The notes under the pieces: generated by a model | Told to the model about the DNA's origin: nothing | Database searches by the model: none | The model's input: the letters and a program-made list of their open reading frames with translations, nothing else | Position numbers and translations under genes: made by a program | Assembly: GCF_964065165.1 (NCBI RefSeq) | Contig: NZ_OZ061549.1 | Location: 1,178,001-1,242,000 of the forward strand | Reading direction: 5' to 3' | DNA length: 64,000 bases | From: Levilactobacillus yonginensis | Lineage (GTDB): Bacteria; Bacillota; Bacilli; Lactobacillales; Lactobacillaceae | Shown here: in pieces, positions 47,617-56,901 of the stretch | How positions within the stretch are numbered: the first letter of the stretch is position 1 | How the letters are laid out: each line of letters begins with the position of its first letter

Positions 47617-49033
47617 GCGAACCAACATTTTAGGACTAATTCAACACATTGCGACGGCCATTAAGGATTATTGGTATCTCTTTGTTATTTTGTTAGCCCA
47701 AAACGGTGTCCCCGGCTTCATCCTCTGGGGCGGGATTTTCCTAATGCTTCTTGTATTTCTGATTTGGCCAATCCTAAAGTGGGTGACGCTAACCTACGCT
47801 GTGACCTCTGACGCCCTTATCATTCACTCGGGTATCTTGGTCCGGCACCACGAACACATCCCCTACGCCCGGATTCAGACCCTTCAACGTAAACAATGGT
47901 TTTATCTCCAACCATTTCACCTCGAAGAAGTTCAGATTGAGACGGCCAGCCACGAGGAAGGCAAACCAGAGGCTCGCCTGGCTGCCGTTCCTTTAACGGT
48001 AGCGCAAGAAATCAACCGATTGCGTCAAGCAGCGCCAGCCAGCGCCACATTGACCCCAGACGTCGTCAAAGGCGTCCCAGTCAATACTCCCACAGCCCAC
48101 TACCAAATCAGCTTAGCTGACCTCATTAAATTTTCGCTGACTTCCCTGATTTTTTTGCCATTTTTACTAGTTCTGTTGGGGCTTTACGATAAACTGCCCC
48201 ACTCTTGGACGAACCTGCTCGTCAACGAAGCCAGTCATCTCGCCATCTTATTCCTAATCGGTAGCCTGATTATCATCATCGGGTTGACCTGGCTAGTGGC
48301 CTTCGTGGGGACGCTTTTGCACTATTATCGCTTCACCCTAACTCGCGACGGCGATCAGCTTCACACCGCTAAGGGGCTAGTTCAGCGAAATACCATCAGT
48401 GCCCCGCTGGACCGCATCCAAGCCCTGCGTTTCAAACAAAACCCGCTTCGTCGGGGGCTACACCTCCAAACGGTGCAGGTCTTGCTTGCCTCCAAAGCAG
48501 CAGCCAAGGATGACGACAACGACCTCACCATCTTACCGGTGATCAATGAACGAGTAGCTCGCGACACGATTCACCCATTTGTCGACTGGCTCCCTACCCA
48601 GACACCTAGTCTCACAGAATTACAGGTCAGCCGAACGTGGTACCAGATTCGAAATGCCGTGCTGACTGTCTTGCTTCCAGCCCTTCTGATTGCCTGGCTC
48701 TGGCCGACAATCGGCTGGTGGCTTTTCCCCATCTGGTTAATCATCGCGGTGGCAGCTGGTCGGTTTGCGGCACGCCACACGGGTGGTGGCCGCTTACAAC
48801 ACGAACTACTCGTTCTCCAAACGGGCCATTTTTTTACTCTGGATCAAACGTTCGTTCCACTGCAAAATATTCAGTCGGTTCGCCTGTCTCAGTCTATTTG
48901 GATGAAACATACCCACCTCGCTCACCTGACAATCGACATCCGCCGGGGCAATGGTAACCAAGCCATTCGCCTTCGCTACCTGCCTCAACAAAACGCACAA
49001 GCCATTTACGATTGGTACCGTACTCACAGCTAG
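47603..49033 (+). CDS. ydbT: YdbT-like protein with repeated bacterial PH domains
   Basis: A 476-residue membrane protein with at least three bPH2 repeats. Each contains a characteristic segment: IPYARIQTLQRKQWFY, NTISAPLDRIQALRFKQNPLRRG and FVPLQNIQSVRLSQSIWM. Membrane helices lie before the repeats (about residues 22-55, 175-240, 345-385). It overlaps the ydbS-like gene by 14 nt, so the two are translationally coupled and likely form a complex. Confidence 0.87.
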   Translation: MTTPRRTNILGLIQHIATAIKDYWYLFVILLAQNGVPGFILWGGIFLMLLVFLIWPILKWVTLTYAVTSDALIIHSGILVRHHEHIPYARIQTLQRKQWFYLQPFHLEEVQIETASHEEGKPEARLAAVPLTVAQEINRLRQAAPASATLTPDVVKGVPVNTPTAHYQISLADLIKFSLTSLIFLPFLLVLLGLYDKLPHSWTNLLVNEASHLAILFLIGSLIIIIGLTWLVAFVGTLLHYYRFTLTRDGDQLHTAKGLVQRNTISAPLDRIQALRFKQNPLRRGLHLQTVQVLLASKAAAKDDDNDLTILPVINERVARDTIHPFVDWLPTQTPSLTELQVSRTWYQIRNAVLTVLLPALLIAWLWPTIGWWLFPIWLIIAVAAGRFAARHTGGGRLQHELLVLQTGHFFTLDQTFVPLQNIQSVRLSQSIWMKHTHLAHLTIDIRRGNGNQAIRLRYLPQQNAQAIYDWYRTHS

Positions 49034-49048
49034 AAAGGAATCTTGACA

Positions 49049-49402
49049 ATGACGAAACCCAGAATCTACAGCATGCCCTTCGCCAAAATTTACCCCCTCT
49101 ATCAACAAAAGTTAGCCAAGAAGGGACGAACCACGGCTGAACTTAACCAAGTAATCACTTGGCTCACTGGCTACGATCACGCCATGCTCGAACAACAACT
49201 TGCGACGACCATCAGTGTTCAAGACTTCTTCACCCAGATGCCACGGCTGAACCCCAAGGCTAGCGAAATCACAGGCAGTATCTGTGGCGTTCGCGTCGAA
49301 ACCATTGCCGACCCCACCATGCAACGGATTCGCTACCTGGATAAACTCGTTGATGAGCTAGCCAAGGGTAAAACGCTGCAGAAGGTTTTACGCGAAGAGT
49401 AG
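49049..49402 (+). CDS. DUF2200 family protein
   Basis: A 117-residue cytoplasmic protein matching DUF2200: KPRIYSMPFAKIYPLYQQKL, KKGRTTAELNQVITWLTGYD, FFTQMPRLNPKASEITGSIC and IRYLDKLVDELAKGK. Function unknown. I use ATG 49049, with AAAGGA 9 nt upstream, not the TTG at 49043. It begins 15 nt after the ydbT-like gene and ends that operon. Confidence 0.88.
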   Translation: MTKPRIYSMPFAKIYPLYQQKLAKKGRTTAELNQVITWLTGYDHAMLEQQLATTISVQDFFTQMPRLNPKASEITGSICGVRVETIADPTMQRIRYLDKLVDELAKGKTLQKVLREE

Positions 49403-49499
49403 CAACTATTTGTGAATGGTGCCGTAAACCACTTAACGATCTAGCTAGCATTATCAGCAACACTGCAGACAACATTAGTTAGAATCAGCGATACCCGTA

Positions 49500-49600
49500 G
49501 TCACGGGCTGGCCCGTGACGGCAATCGGAAACGCTAGATTTTAAATTCCAAGGAAAACAAAAACAGGCACCGCAGCGAAGTCCGTTGCGGTGCCTGTTTA
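49500..49600. terminator. Two hairpins, the second a bidirectional terminator
   Basis: GTCACGGGC/GCCCGTGAC forms a 9-bp stem with a 2-nt loop at 49500-49519. AACAGGCACCGCA pairs with TGCGGTGCCTGTT at 49562-49598, with T/A runs on both sides. The latter ends both the DUF2200 operon and the convergent ABC permease gene. Confidence 0.75.
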
Positions 49601-49717
49601 TTGTCACAGCTACGTTCCCAACGTAACCGTGCTCCCCTTGGTATCGGCTGCGCTTCCCCAAGCCGCTACGACACCTAAAATCAATTTTAATTCCTACTCT
49701 CTAGCCAAAATAAGTCT

Positions 49718-50653
49718 TTATTGATGTTGACGCCATTGGTGCCAAGCTTCACCGATTCGTGGCCGCCAGAGCCAAATATACCCAAAGACAACGGTCACGA
49801 CAAAGGTGATTAAAACAGTGTTGAAGTCCGCTTGGTTAAAGAGGCTTAACCCCGTTACGTAGACCACGAACACGATGTACACCGGCAGCTTCAGTCCTGG
49901 GAACAAAAGGTACTCCCCATTATGCTCCAAGGACAACCGGTTGTAGAGGTACGCACCCCAGATAACCAACACGATGGCAAAAACCAAGAGCGTCAAGATG
50001 ATTGTCCAGTCACGTTGTGAACCGTTCAAGTGAAACGGACCTCCGTGTAACATATTATCATAGATTGTGTCTAATCCAGCTAAAGAAATTGTAAAGCCGA
50101 GCAAAGTCAGAATCATCGTTCCCGTTTGACCCATGATCAAAGCGGCAAACCAACCGATAGAGAAGAGGCCAAAGGACATCATCAGCCCATAGGCCCAGGA
50201 AGTGAGCAATCCTGGCCAAGCCAGCTGAAAGCCCATTCCTGCCGGTGCGGCCACCCAGTAAGTCAGGTACTGCAACCCAGTCACCACAATGACGATACCT
50301 ACCAACACGGCCAAAACAATGCGTAACTTGGCCCAGTAGACCTGTTTGCGTGAAAAGCCACTACTGAACAAGAACTGATTGAAGTTATCCTTCAAGTCCT
50401 GATTCATGAAGGCGGCCCCGATACCTAAGAACATAAAGTGGAAAAATGTGCTATAGGCCACGAATTGGTCATCCGAATAGATCTGCCAACGGCGGATGCT
50501 AACATCCACGATTTGGGTCGTATCCACGTACCTTAAACCTGAAATAGTGGCAAACGTCATGGAAACACAAATTAGGATTGCTAACACAGCCATCGTCGCA
50601 AATAATTTCCGGTGACGGCGCCAAATGAGTCGATCTAATTGAGTCGTTAACAT
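49718..50653 (-). CDS. ABC transporter permease (YtrA-type operon)
   Basis: A 311-residue protein with a cytoplasmic N-terminus (LDRLIWRRHRKLF) and about 8 membrane helices. It includes the large polar loop YVDTTQIVDVSIRRWQIYSD between helices 1 and 2. It is the last gene of GntR-ATPase-permease, an arrangement seen for antibiotic-responsive ABC systems. GGGGGGACGG precedes the ATG, and the ATPase gene ends 15 nt upstream. Substrate unknown. Confidence 0.85.
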   Translation of the reverse strand: MLTTQLDRLIWRRHRKLFATMAVLAILICVSMTFATISGLRYVDTTQIVDVSIRRWQIYSDDQFVAYSTFFHFMFLGIGAAFMNQDLKDNFNQFLFSSGFSRKQVYWAKLRIVLAVLVGIVIVVTGLQYLTYWVAAPAGMGFQLAWPGLLTSWAYGLMMSFGLFSIGWFAALIMGQTGTMILTLLGFTISLAGLDTIYDNMLHGGPFHLNGSQRDWTIILTLLVFAIVLVIWGAYLYNRLSLEHNGEYLLFPGLKLPVYIVFVVYVTGLSLFNQADFNTVLITFVVTVVFGYIWLWRPRIGEAWHQWRQHQ

Positions 50654-50668
50654 ATGAATCCGTCCCCC

Positions 50669-51562
50669 CTACTTAATTAATTGATAACCCGTATCGTGTG
50701 CCAAGTTAGCACGGAACAGGTCCTCTAACGTCAACGGTAATTCTTCAAACAAGACGGGATGCAGTGCCCGTAGTTCTTGGTCGATCTCTGGTGTGTAGTC
50801 CGTGATAACCACGACTAAGACACGACCAGAAGCCCGAATCACCTGACTGTGCGCCTTCAAGACTGCCGGAATCTCCTTGTCGTTAAAGACTAACTGAAGT
50901 TTCTTAGCCTTCGACCGGACGTCCTCCAAGTTATAATCATGGAGTAATTTAGCATCCTTTAATAGTAGTACCCGGTCACTAAGGCCATCCAACTCGTTGA
51001 GGTCATGGGACGAAATCAAGAAACCCTTCTCCTGATCGGCTACTTCATCAATAATCATGGTGGCGATATTTTCCCGTACGATAACGTCCAGTCCATCAAA
51101 CGGTTCATCCAAAATGATATAGGTGGCGTTCGATGACAGCGCCAGAATCATGTTGACCAGGGCGCGCATCCCCTTAGACAAACGCCGATACTGGCTGTTT
51201 CGATTGAGCTTAAAGTCAGCCAACAGCTGCATATAGCGTTCCTGATCAAACCTGGTATACACCAGTTTGAAAAAATCTGGTAGCTCCCATAACCGGTAGT
51301 TGTTTAAAAAGTTGTATTGTGTGTCCAGAAAGAAGAGCCGTTGTTGCAACGCTGGTTTGGTGAGCGTGCTGGTTCCATCAACCAGCACTTCGCCCCCGTT
51401 AGCGACGTAATGATTCATCATCGTTCGAAAGAGCGTGGTCTTCCCCACACCGTTCCGACCAACCAAACCAATAATTTCACCAGGCGCCCACTCAAAACTA
51501 ATATCTTCAATGATTGGTCGCTTATCAATTTGCTTACTTAATTGCTTTACTTGTAAGGTCAC
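50669..51562 (-). CDS. ABC transporter ATP-binding protein (YtrA-type operon)
   Basis: A 297-residue ATPase. Motifs are Walker A GLVGRNGVGKTTLF, the Q-loop region LFFLDTQYNF, signature YRRLSKGMRALVNMI, Walker B TYIILDEPFDGLD and the H-loop LISSHDLNEL. A C-terminal ~80-residue extension follows, as in drug-type exporters. I place the start at GTG 51562, where GTGA overlaps the GntR stop by 4 nt and GGGGGAAAAG serves as ribosome site. This tight coupling supports one regulator-transporter operon. Confidence 0.93.
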   Translation of the reverse strand: MTLQVKQLSKQIDKRPIIEDISFEWAPGEIIGLVGRNGVGKTTLFRTMMNHYVANGGEVLVDGTSTLTKPALQQRLFFLDTQYNFLNNYRLWELPDFFKLVYTRFDQERYMQLLADFKLNRNSQYRRLSKGMRALVNMILALSSNATYIILDEPFDGLDVIVRENIATMIIDEVADQEKGFLISSHDLNELDGLSDRVLLLKDAKLLHDYNLEDVRSKAKKLQLVFNDKEIPAVLKAHSQVIRASGRVLVVVITDYTPEIDQELRALHPVLFEELPLTLEDLFRANLAHDTGYQLIK

Positions 51563-51936
51563 TGGTTCTTTTCCCCCTCGTATGCTGCCTTGATCCAAGT
51601 CACCACTTCTTCAAGTGGGACACCCAGGTAACGAATTTCCGTCAGTAGGGTCAACAGTTGCTTTTTCGTTGCCACCACCTGGGCACTATCCCCTGGTTGT
51701 TCAGTCGCTTCACGGACGTAGGTTCCTTTACCATGGACGGTGGTGATGACCTGCTGAGACTCCAATTGCTTATAGGCTTTGCTGACCGTATTTGGATTCA
51801 GCTGTTCTTGCCGCGCCATGTCTCGGACAGACGGTAGCCGGTCCCCCGGTTGCAGAATGCCTTGGACAATCTGTTGTTTGACGCGTAAGACGAGCTGCTC
51901 GTAGTACGGCAAACCCGATTGATCCTTCATTTGCAT
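51559..51936 (-). CDS. GntR-family (YtrA subfamily) transcriptional repressor
   Basis: A 125-residue regulator. The N-terminal winged helix includes LPYYEQLVLRVKQQIVQG, GDRLPSVRDMARQEQLNPNT and VSKAYKQLESQQVI. The effector domain is short (about residues 78-125), as in YtrA-type GntR proteins. It probably represses its own operon through the 8-7-8 palindrome over its promoter and is released by membrane- or antibiotic-related stress, by analogy with YtrA. Confidence 0.93.
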   Translation of the reverse strand: MQMKDQSGLPYYEQLVLRVKQQIVQGILQPGDRLPSVRDMARQEQLNPNTVSKAYKQLESQQVITTVHGKGTYVREATEQPGDSAQVVATKKQLLTLLTEIRYLGVPLEEVVTWIKAAYEGEKNQ

Positions 51937-51971
51937 ATTTTCACCCCTTGGTGTCTGGCGATGTGTCCTGT

Positions 51972-52006
51972 GTGTACTATTATACTTAGTACACTCGTTT
52001 TGACAA
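51972..52006 (-). promoter_or_regulatory. GntR operon promoter with operator
   Basis: TTGTCA (52001-52006) and TATAAT (51979-51984) are 16 nt apart. The perfect palindrome GTGTACTA-N7-TAGTACAC (51972-51994) covers the -10 box, a classic repressor position. Confidence 0.85.
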
Positions 52007-52253
52007 GGGGTATTTTACTCCCTCAGCAAAATCACACACTTACCAGTGCTACCGGATACCCGTTAACTGCCAACTATCAAGGGACTACTCAGCTAATCCC
52101 CGTTAGCTCATCAGAAAGCGTTTCACTTGCCGCCCGTCCTCCTACGACCGCTGATTATTTTCCACCAGATTAGGCTAACTCTCACCCCGGCTTGACTCAC
52201 TAGACCAATTCCGCAAACAAATTTTGTTATCCTTCAACAAGTTCCTCAGAAAT
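52007..52253. other. Intergenic region, nothing recognised
   Basis: About 245 nt between the GntR promoter and the DUF975 terminator. No gene or repeat is evident. Confidence 0.4.
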
Positions 52254-52280
52254 AAAAAAGACGCCTGTTAGTGGCGTCTC
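52254..52280 (-). terminator. Terminator of the DUF975 gene
   Basis: On the minus strand AGACGCC pairs with GGCGTCT around a 7-nt loop, followed by T6. Confidence 0.85.
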
Positions 52281-52293
52281 CGATTATTTAGAA

Positions 52294-52980
52294 TTACGGT
52301 CTAAACCCAGCTGCTGATTCCTGTTCCTTTTGCTTCAGTAGCAGTTGGTTATAGAACTTAGCCTGCGTTTGCCAGAAGTACGGCAGAATGAACAGGTTGG
52401 CCAACCCATACGTAATGGACCCGACAATGAACCACAGCAGAAAACTCAACGCCATCAGAAACATGAAGCCCTTTTCTCCGTTCATCAACTCCCGTGAGCG
52501 GGTAATCGCGTCAATCAAACGAATTTCTTCGCCTCGATCAACGGCATCCCGGTAAATGTAGAACGCCTGCGAGTACGAAAAGGCTTTGATGATCCCCGGC
52601 ACAATCAATAGCAATGACCAAAGCACCACCAGAATCGTACTGATGATTCCGATGCCAATCCAACCCCAGAAATACCGCGACTTATCAAATAGAGCAAACG
52701 ACCGTTCAATAGGCTTATCAAAATCCGCCTTTCCCCGGTCAATATCAATCATGGTGATACTCATGCCAGCGTTTAGCATCCCCGCTACCAGGTAGAGCAC
52801 AGTGCCCATCAACTCATCTCGCATTGACGGTTCCACGTCCAACGAGTAAGTCTTGGTTACCCAATCACCCAAGATGAATAGGGCCACCATTAAAATCCCG
52901 TTTAATAGATAAAAACTACGGTGGTCAGCAATTAATTTTCGAGCACCAGCTTTAAATCTTTTGCGATCTTCTGAATCCAT
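52294..52980 (-). CDS. DUF975 family membrane protein
   Basis: A 228-residue protein with about five to six membrane segments, matching DUF975. Its N-terminus is a basic KRFKAGARKLIADHRSFYLLN. MDKSRYFWGWIGIG-type and LLIVPGIIKAFSYSQAFYIY segments follow, the latter being the family's most typical stretch. Function unknown. I use ATG 52980, directly behind GGAGGAGGACG, five codons inside the longest frame. Monocistronic. Confidence 0.85.
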   Translation of the reverse strand: MDSEDRKRFKAGARKLIADHRSFYLLNGILMVALFILGDWVTKTYSLDVEPSMRDELMGTVLYLVAGMLNAGMSITMIDIDRGKADFDKPIERSFALFDKSRYFWGWIGIGIISTILVVLWSLLLIVPGIIKAFSYSQAFYIYRDAVDRGEEIRLIDAITRSRELMNGEKGFMFLMALSFLLWFIVGSITYGLANLFILPYFWQTQAKFYNQLLLKQKEQESAAGFRP

Positions 52981-53224
52981 AACGTCCTCCTCCAATGGTG
53001 ACTAAGTTCATCTCCCCGAATCATTCACCCACCATGCTTTAATTAGTCTACACTTCTAACTGCATACTGCCAACTGGTAATTCAATCACGCACAGCTCCC
53101 ACAGTGACACACCACCCCTTGACCAACCCTCATCCGGTTGTCATTCAAAAATATAATTGCTAGAATGACAGGAGTAAGTTAAAAGGACCTAGTGTTAATC
53201 ATTTGAAGGAGTTAGTTACATATT

Positions 53225-54946
53225 ATGAAGAAATTTTGGAAAATCAGCCTAGGCATCATGTTAGCCCTGATTATTATCGGTGGTGTAACGGCCTACCATG
53301 AGCGCCACAACGTTCGGCGTCTTCTGCTGGTCCACCAGCATTACCACCGAAGAAATATTCTCTCGGAGAACCAGATCAAGCTCAATCTCCGACCGGCACT
53401 TTCAACGAAACACACCACGGCCACTAACCGGCTCAGTGCGACGTACAAGGCACAGCTCAACGCCTTAAAATCCGGTTCCGCCAACGCTAAGATCATCGTC
53501 AATCCTTACAAGACTTCACCGTTGAGTGGCCTGATTTTGGTGAAGACCCAGGCAGCCACCAAGGTTAAAGTGACCGTCCACGGGGATACCCCGGCGACGA
53601 CCATTACCAAACACCTCAAGGGCTATCACACCACCCATTCAGTTGGTGTTTTGGGACTCTACGCCAACCGGACCAACCGGGTGACGCTCCAATTTACGAA
53701 GGAAAATGGGAACAAGTCCTACACCACCTACACCATGACCACCCACGGCACCCCCAAAGACATTGGCAAAAACACGCTTAAAACCAGCCAGCCACAAAAA
53801 ATGGCGCTGGGTAAAGGCAATCAACGTCTGACCTTTGCCGTCAGCAGTCAGGGAACCACTTACGGGCTGGATGCCAACGGGCAGGTGCGCTGGTACAGCA
53901 CTGCACCGATTTCACACGTCTTTAAGCGCCTTAGCAACAATCACCTACTGATTCTGACCAAGATTTCAGCCAGTGAACACAAGTACAACGCTCTGCGGGA
54001 AACGGACTTCTATGGCCGCGTCTACCGCCAATATAATTTCAGCGGTCTCTTCCCTACCCGGAAGGACCACTCGAAGCTGGCCACGAACACGGTCATTCAC
54101 CACGACGCTATCGAATTACCGAACCATAATCTGTTATTGACGGTGGACGACGGGAGTAGTAAGTACGTCGAGGACACGATGGTTGAAATCAACTACCAGA
54201 CGGCGAAAATCGTCAAAGTCATCGACCTGAAACGCTTGCTACCCAAGTCAGCCTATACGCAATACGACGGCACCCACCGGCCGGATGGTAAAATCGATTG
54301 GTTCCATCAAAATTCCATGGTCTATGATCGAAAACGCGACGAACTCATCGTATCCGGTCGTAACCAAGATATGATTTTTGCCATCAACTACAAGACGACC
54401 AAGCTGAAGTGGATTCTTGCCGCACCGGACAAGTTGCCGAAGAGCTACCACCACTACCTTTTGCAGCCGAAGTCCCAGCACTATCGCTATAACGGCGGGC
54501 AGCATGCCGTTAACCTCATCCACAAAGACACGCATCAGGGGAACACACTGGCGCTTGAATTCTACGACAATAATGTGCCCGTCACTCGGGGTAAGACCAA
54601 GCAATCCAAACAGTGGTCGGCCGGTGAAATCGTTTCGATTAACCAACTCCACCGAACAGTCCACAAGACCTGGAGCTTTGGTAAGTCACTGGGTAAGCGA
54701 AACTTCACCAACATTGTTGGAAGTAGCTACGCCGTTGGTAAGGGAAATACCCTGATTGGTTTCGGTTACGCTAGCAAAGGCAAACGCAGTGAATTCGTCG
54801 AGGTCAACCGTAAGACGAACCACATCGTCTATGACGTCGACCGGACGGGCTTCCACCACGGTGATTGGTCATACCGGGCACAACGCATGAGTCTCTATCC
54901 CGGGACCGGTGCCGTTGGGCTAAAGGAAATCACACCAACTAATTAA
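53225..54946 (+). CDS. Arylsulfotransferase (AssT)-like extracellular protein
   Basis: A 573-residue protein with an N-terminal membrane anchor or signal (residues 6-23). A small beta domain (about 90-170) precedes a beta-propeller-like domain with AssT-family signatures: LTFAVSSQGTTYGLDANGQVRW, HHDAIELPNHNLLLTVDD, DWFHQNSMVYDRKRDELIVS, GGQHAVNLI and TNIVGSSYAVGKGNT (quoted in part). AssT enzymes transfer sulfate between phenols via a histidine intermediate. His in WFHQNSM is the candidate. Many Gram-positive homologues are annotated this way without biochemical proof. AAGGAG precedes the ATG. Confidence 0.8.
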   Translation: MKKFWKISLGIMLALIIIGGVTAYHERHNVRRLLLVHQHYHRRNILSENQIKLNLRPALSTKHTTATNRLSATYKAQLNALKSGSANAKIIVNPYKTSPLSGLILVKTQAATKVKVTVHGDTPATTITKHLKGYHTTHSVGVLGLYANRTNRVTLQFTKENGNKSYTTYTMTTHGTPKDIGKNTLKTSQPQKMALGKGNQRLTFAVSSQGTTYGLDANGQVRWYSTAPISHVFKRLSNNHLLILTKISASEHKYNALRETDFYGRVYRQYNFSGLFPTRKDHSKLATNTVIHHDAIELPNHNLLLTVDDGSSKYVEDTMVEINYQTAKIVKVIDLKRLLPKSAYTQYDGTHRPDGKIDWFHQNSMVYDRKRDELIVSGRNQDMIFAINYKTTKLKWILAAPDKLPKSYHHYLLQPKSQHYRYNGGQHAVNLIHKDTHQGNTLALEFYDNNVPVTRGKTKQSKQWSAGEIVSINQLHRTVHKTWSFGKSLGKRNFTNIVGSSYAVGKGNTLIGFGYASKGKRSEFVEVNRKTNHIVYDVDRTGFHHGDWSYRAQRMSLYPGTGAVGLKEITPTN

Positions 54947-54947
54947 G

Positions 54948-55003
54948 AATAGGCTTTGCGCCAGTCACCCGTTTACGGGGTTGCCGGCACAAAGCCTATT
55001 TTT
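54948..55003. terminator. Bidirectional terminator
   Basis: AATAGGCTTTG pairs with CAAAGCCTATT, with an inner GCC/GGC pair. T run on the plus side, A-rich on the other. It is shared by the two convergent genes. Confidence 0.8.
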
Positions 55004-55008
55004 ATGTT

Positions 55009-55722
55009 CTATTTGACGCTTGCCAGACTCTTATCAAATTGCCGCTTGGCCTGTAAATATAGCCGCATGGATGCCTTAGAATCACGCCGGTGTTTGGCCA
55101 GGGTCGCCAACGCCCATTTAGCAGACACATAGGCTTTCGCCGTGTCATTCGGTAACACGTACAGAACCTGCCCCTTCTTCTGGGCCCGCTGTAGCCGCTT
55201 ATGTAGAGGTTGTTGCCTCAATAGTTTGCGCGTGACTAATGCCGTGTTCCCCGCGGCTTCTAGCCGTGAATCCATCAACGTCTGCCAATCCGCGTGACCG
55301 TAATAATTGTACTGGCTACTATCAGCTAACACCCCCACCGTCCCCTGAGCGGTCGTCTTTGGTGTCACCATGTCGCCATAGTCTGCGGCGGTCCAGGGCG
55401 TGGCCTTATGATAAACCTGCTTTTTTCCGTGCTTGATTGTGAAGTCAACGACGAGCCATTTCACACCCTTGGACCGACCGACGACATAAGTAAAGTGCCA
55501 GTTAGACCGCTTTTGGGTGAGTATCAGTCCCACCTGACCTTGCTTGCTAACCTTAAGACCAGCAAAGTGATAACCTAACTGCGCCGTGGTCGTCGTCAAC
55601 CGGGCGCTGTCGCTGGTATCGATGATGGGCTTGCTCTTCGCCTGTGCTTGAGCCGTTCCCAGAACCCCCGCAATGAACACCGCGGCCATCATAATAACCA
55701 CTCGTAAACCTTTAACTCGCAT
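55009..55722 (-). CDS. Secreted protein, function unknown
   Basis: A 237-residue exported protein with a signal peptide (residues 1-28, ending AQA). The N-terminal half appears beta-rich (FAGLKVSKQGQVGLIL, WLVVDFTIKHGKK). The C-terminal half is helical and basic (LHKRLQRAQKKGQ, ATLAKHRRDSKASMRLYLQ). It contains NYYGHADWQTLMDSRLEAAG in the middle. No family recognised. Convergent with the AssT-like gene. Confidence 0.72.
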   Translation of the reverse strand: MRVKGLRVVIMMAAVFIAGVLGTAQAQAKSKPIIDTSDSARLTTTTAQLGYHFAGLKVSKQGQVGLILTQKRSNWHFTYVVGRSKGVKWLVVDFTIKHGKKQVYHKATPWTAADYGDMVTPKTTAQGTVGVLADSSQYNYYGHADWQTLMDSRLEAAGNTALVTRKLLRQQPLHKRLQRAQKKGQVLYVLPNDTAKAYVSAKWALATLAKHRRDSKASMRLYLQAKRQFDKSLASVK

Positions 55723-55849
55723 CTTACAATCTCCCCTAAAACAAATATTCGATTAACAATCAATCCCTATTAACCAATGATTATATAATCCCCTTCTCCT
55801 GGTACCTTGTCAATCCGAATTAAGCCACGGAATGACGCGTAATACTACC

Positions 55850-55920
55850 TTTTGTCGCACGTCTTGACTATAGACGTTCAGAGAACAAAAGGGGGGTGAG
55901 ACTTTTGTCCCCCCCTTCGC
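55850..55920 (-). terminator. Terminator with conserved downstream tail (dispersed repeat, copy 2)
   Basis: On the minus strand AAGGGGGGGAC pairs with GTCTCACCCCCCTT, then TTTT. It lies about 100 nt past the citG stop. The tail CGTCTATAGTC..CGTGCGACAA matches the copy at 17031-17104. Confidence 0.8.
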
Positions 55921-56020
55921 TAACTGTAAATTTATGCCGAAGCGTGTACCAGCAGGCAGCTCACTTTGCTTAATCCTAAAGGTCACCGCTCACTAGCTAA
56001 TCTCCGCTGGCCTACTTTAT

Positions 56021-56893
56021 TTAAAAATTAAAACTATCATTGGTCAGGACACCTTCGCGGAGACCCAAAAAGATGGTTAGGATCAGTAGATCGGCCGACC
56101 CACCCAGGCTCAGGTTACGATCGTCAAAGACCCGGTTCAATTCCAGCAATTTTTCCCACCCCGTCGGCGTCTTGCTGCCTCCGGCGGCCAGATAAGCGTT
56201 GGCTTGTTCGTGGGCCCACGCCACCACATGGCTATCACCACCGGAACGTTTGACCAAGTTAGTATCCACACTATTGGCCACGATTGCCATTAGGGTATCC
56301 AGCAACCGTTGATTGGCGGTTCCTGAACTCTGCCGCAACGCTGGCAAGGCGTGGGCAAAGACCGTTGGATAACCCTGTTCGGCTTCCCCCCGAATGCCCG
56401 TGATGCCGTAACGCAGATACAGCCGTTCTCCGGCCGTTAAGTCTGCTTCCAGCTTATCACCTACGTGAGCAAAATCATTGGTCGTAAGACCCTTGAGCAT
56501 GCCTTTAATGGTCGCTTCCAGGTCTAGACCCAGCCGTTCACTGTATGCGCTAGCCGCCACCAAGATTCCTAAGGAAAAGACGGCACCTTTGTGCGTATTT
56601 ACCCCGTTAGTTGCCTGAAACATGGCGCGTTCAGCCGCGATGCCAATTGGCCGTAACTGCGCGAACAATGCCGGCAGGTTGGCATCGTTAAACGCCGTCC
56701 CAGCCGCCGCACACTGCTCGAAGTAGGTTCGCAGGCTCAGTGCACTGTCGATGAACGTGAAGACCGTCATATCCGGGTGTGGTCCCTGTGATGCGGGATC
56801 GACTAACCCAGGCTTGGGCGTCACACTCACTTCAAAGAGCAGGGCTCGCAAGGCATCGTTCGCAATGGTGGTTGACTGGTTCGTGTTTTCCAT
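56021..56893 (-). CDS. citG: 2-(5''-triphosphoribosyl)-3'-dephospho-CoA synthase
   Basis: A 290-residue enzyme making the precursor of the citrate-lyase prosthetic group from ATP and dephospho-CoA. Family motifs are LFEVSVTPKPGLVDPASQGPHPDM (quoted in part, about residues 18-40), TFIDSALSLRTYF, GVNTHKGAVFSLGIL near 108-122, and the C-terminal LSLGGSADLLILTIFL. It begins 8 nt after citX and ends the cit cluster before a terminator. CitG and CitX together mature the acyl carrier subunit CitD. Confidence 0.96.
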   Translation of the reverse strand: MENTNQSTTIANDALRALLFEVSVTPKPGLVDPASQGPHPDMTVFTFIDSALSLRTYFEQCAAAGTAFNDANLPALFAQLRPIGIAAERAMFQATNGVNTHKGAVFSLGILVAASAYSERLGLDLEATIKGMLKGLTTNDFAHVGDKLEADLTAGERLYLRYGITGIRGEAEQGYPTVFAHALPALRQSSGTANQRLLDTLMAIVANSVDTNLVKRSGGDSHVVAWAHEQANAYLAAGGSKTPTGWEKLLELNRVFDDRNLSLGGSADLLILTIFLGLREGVLTNDSFNF

Positions 56894-56901
56894 GACTTCT
56901 C

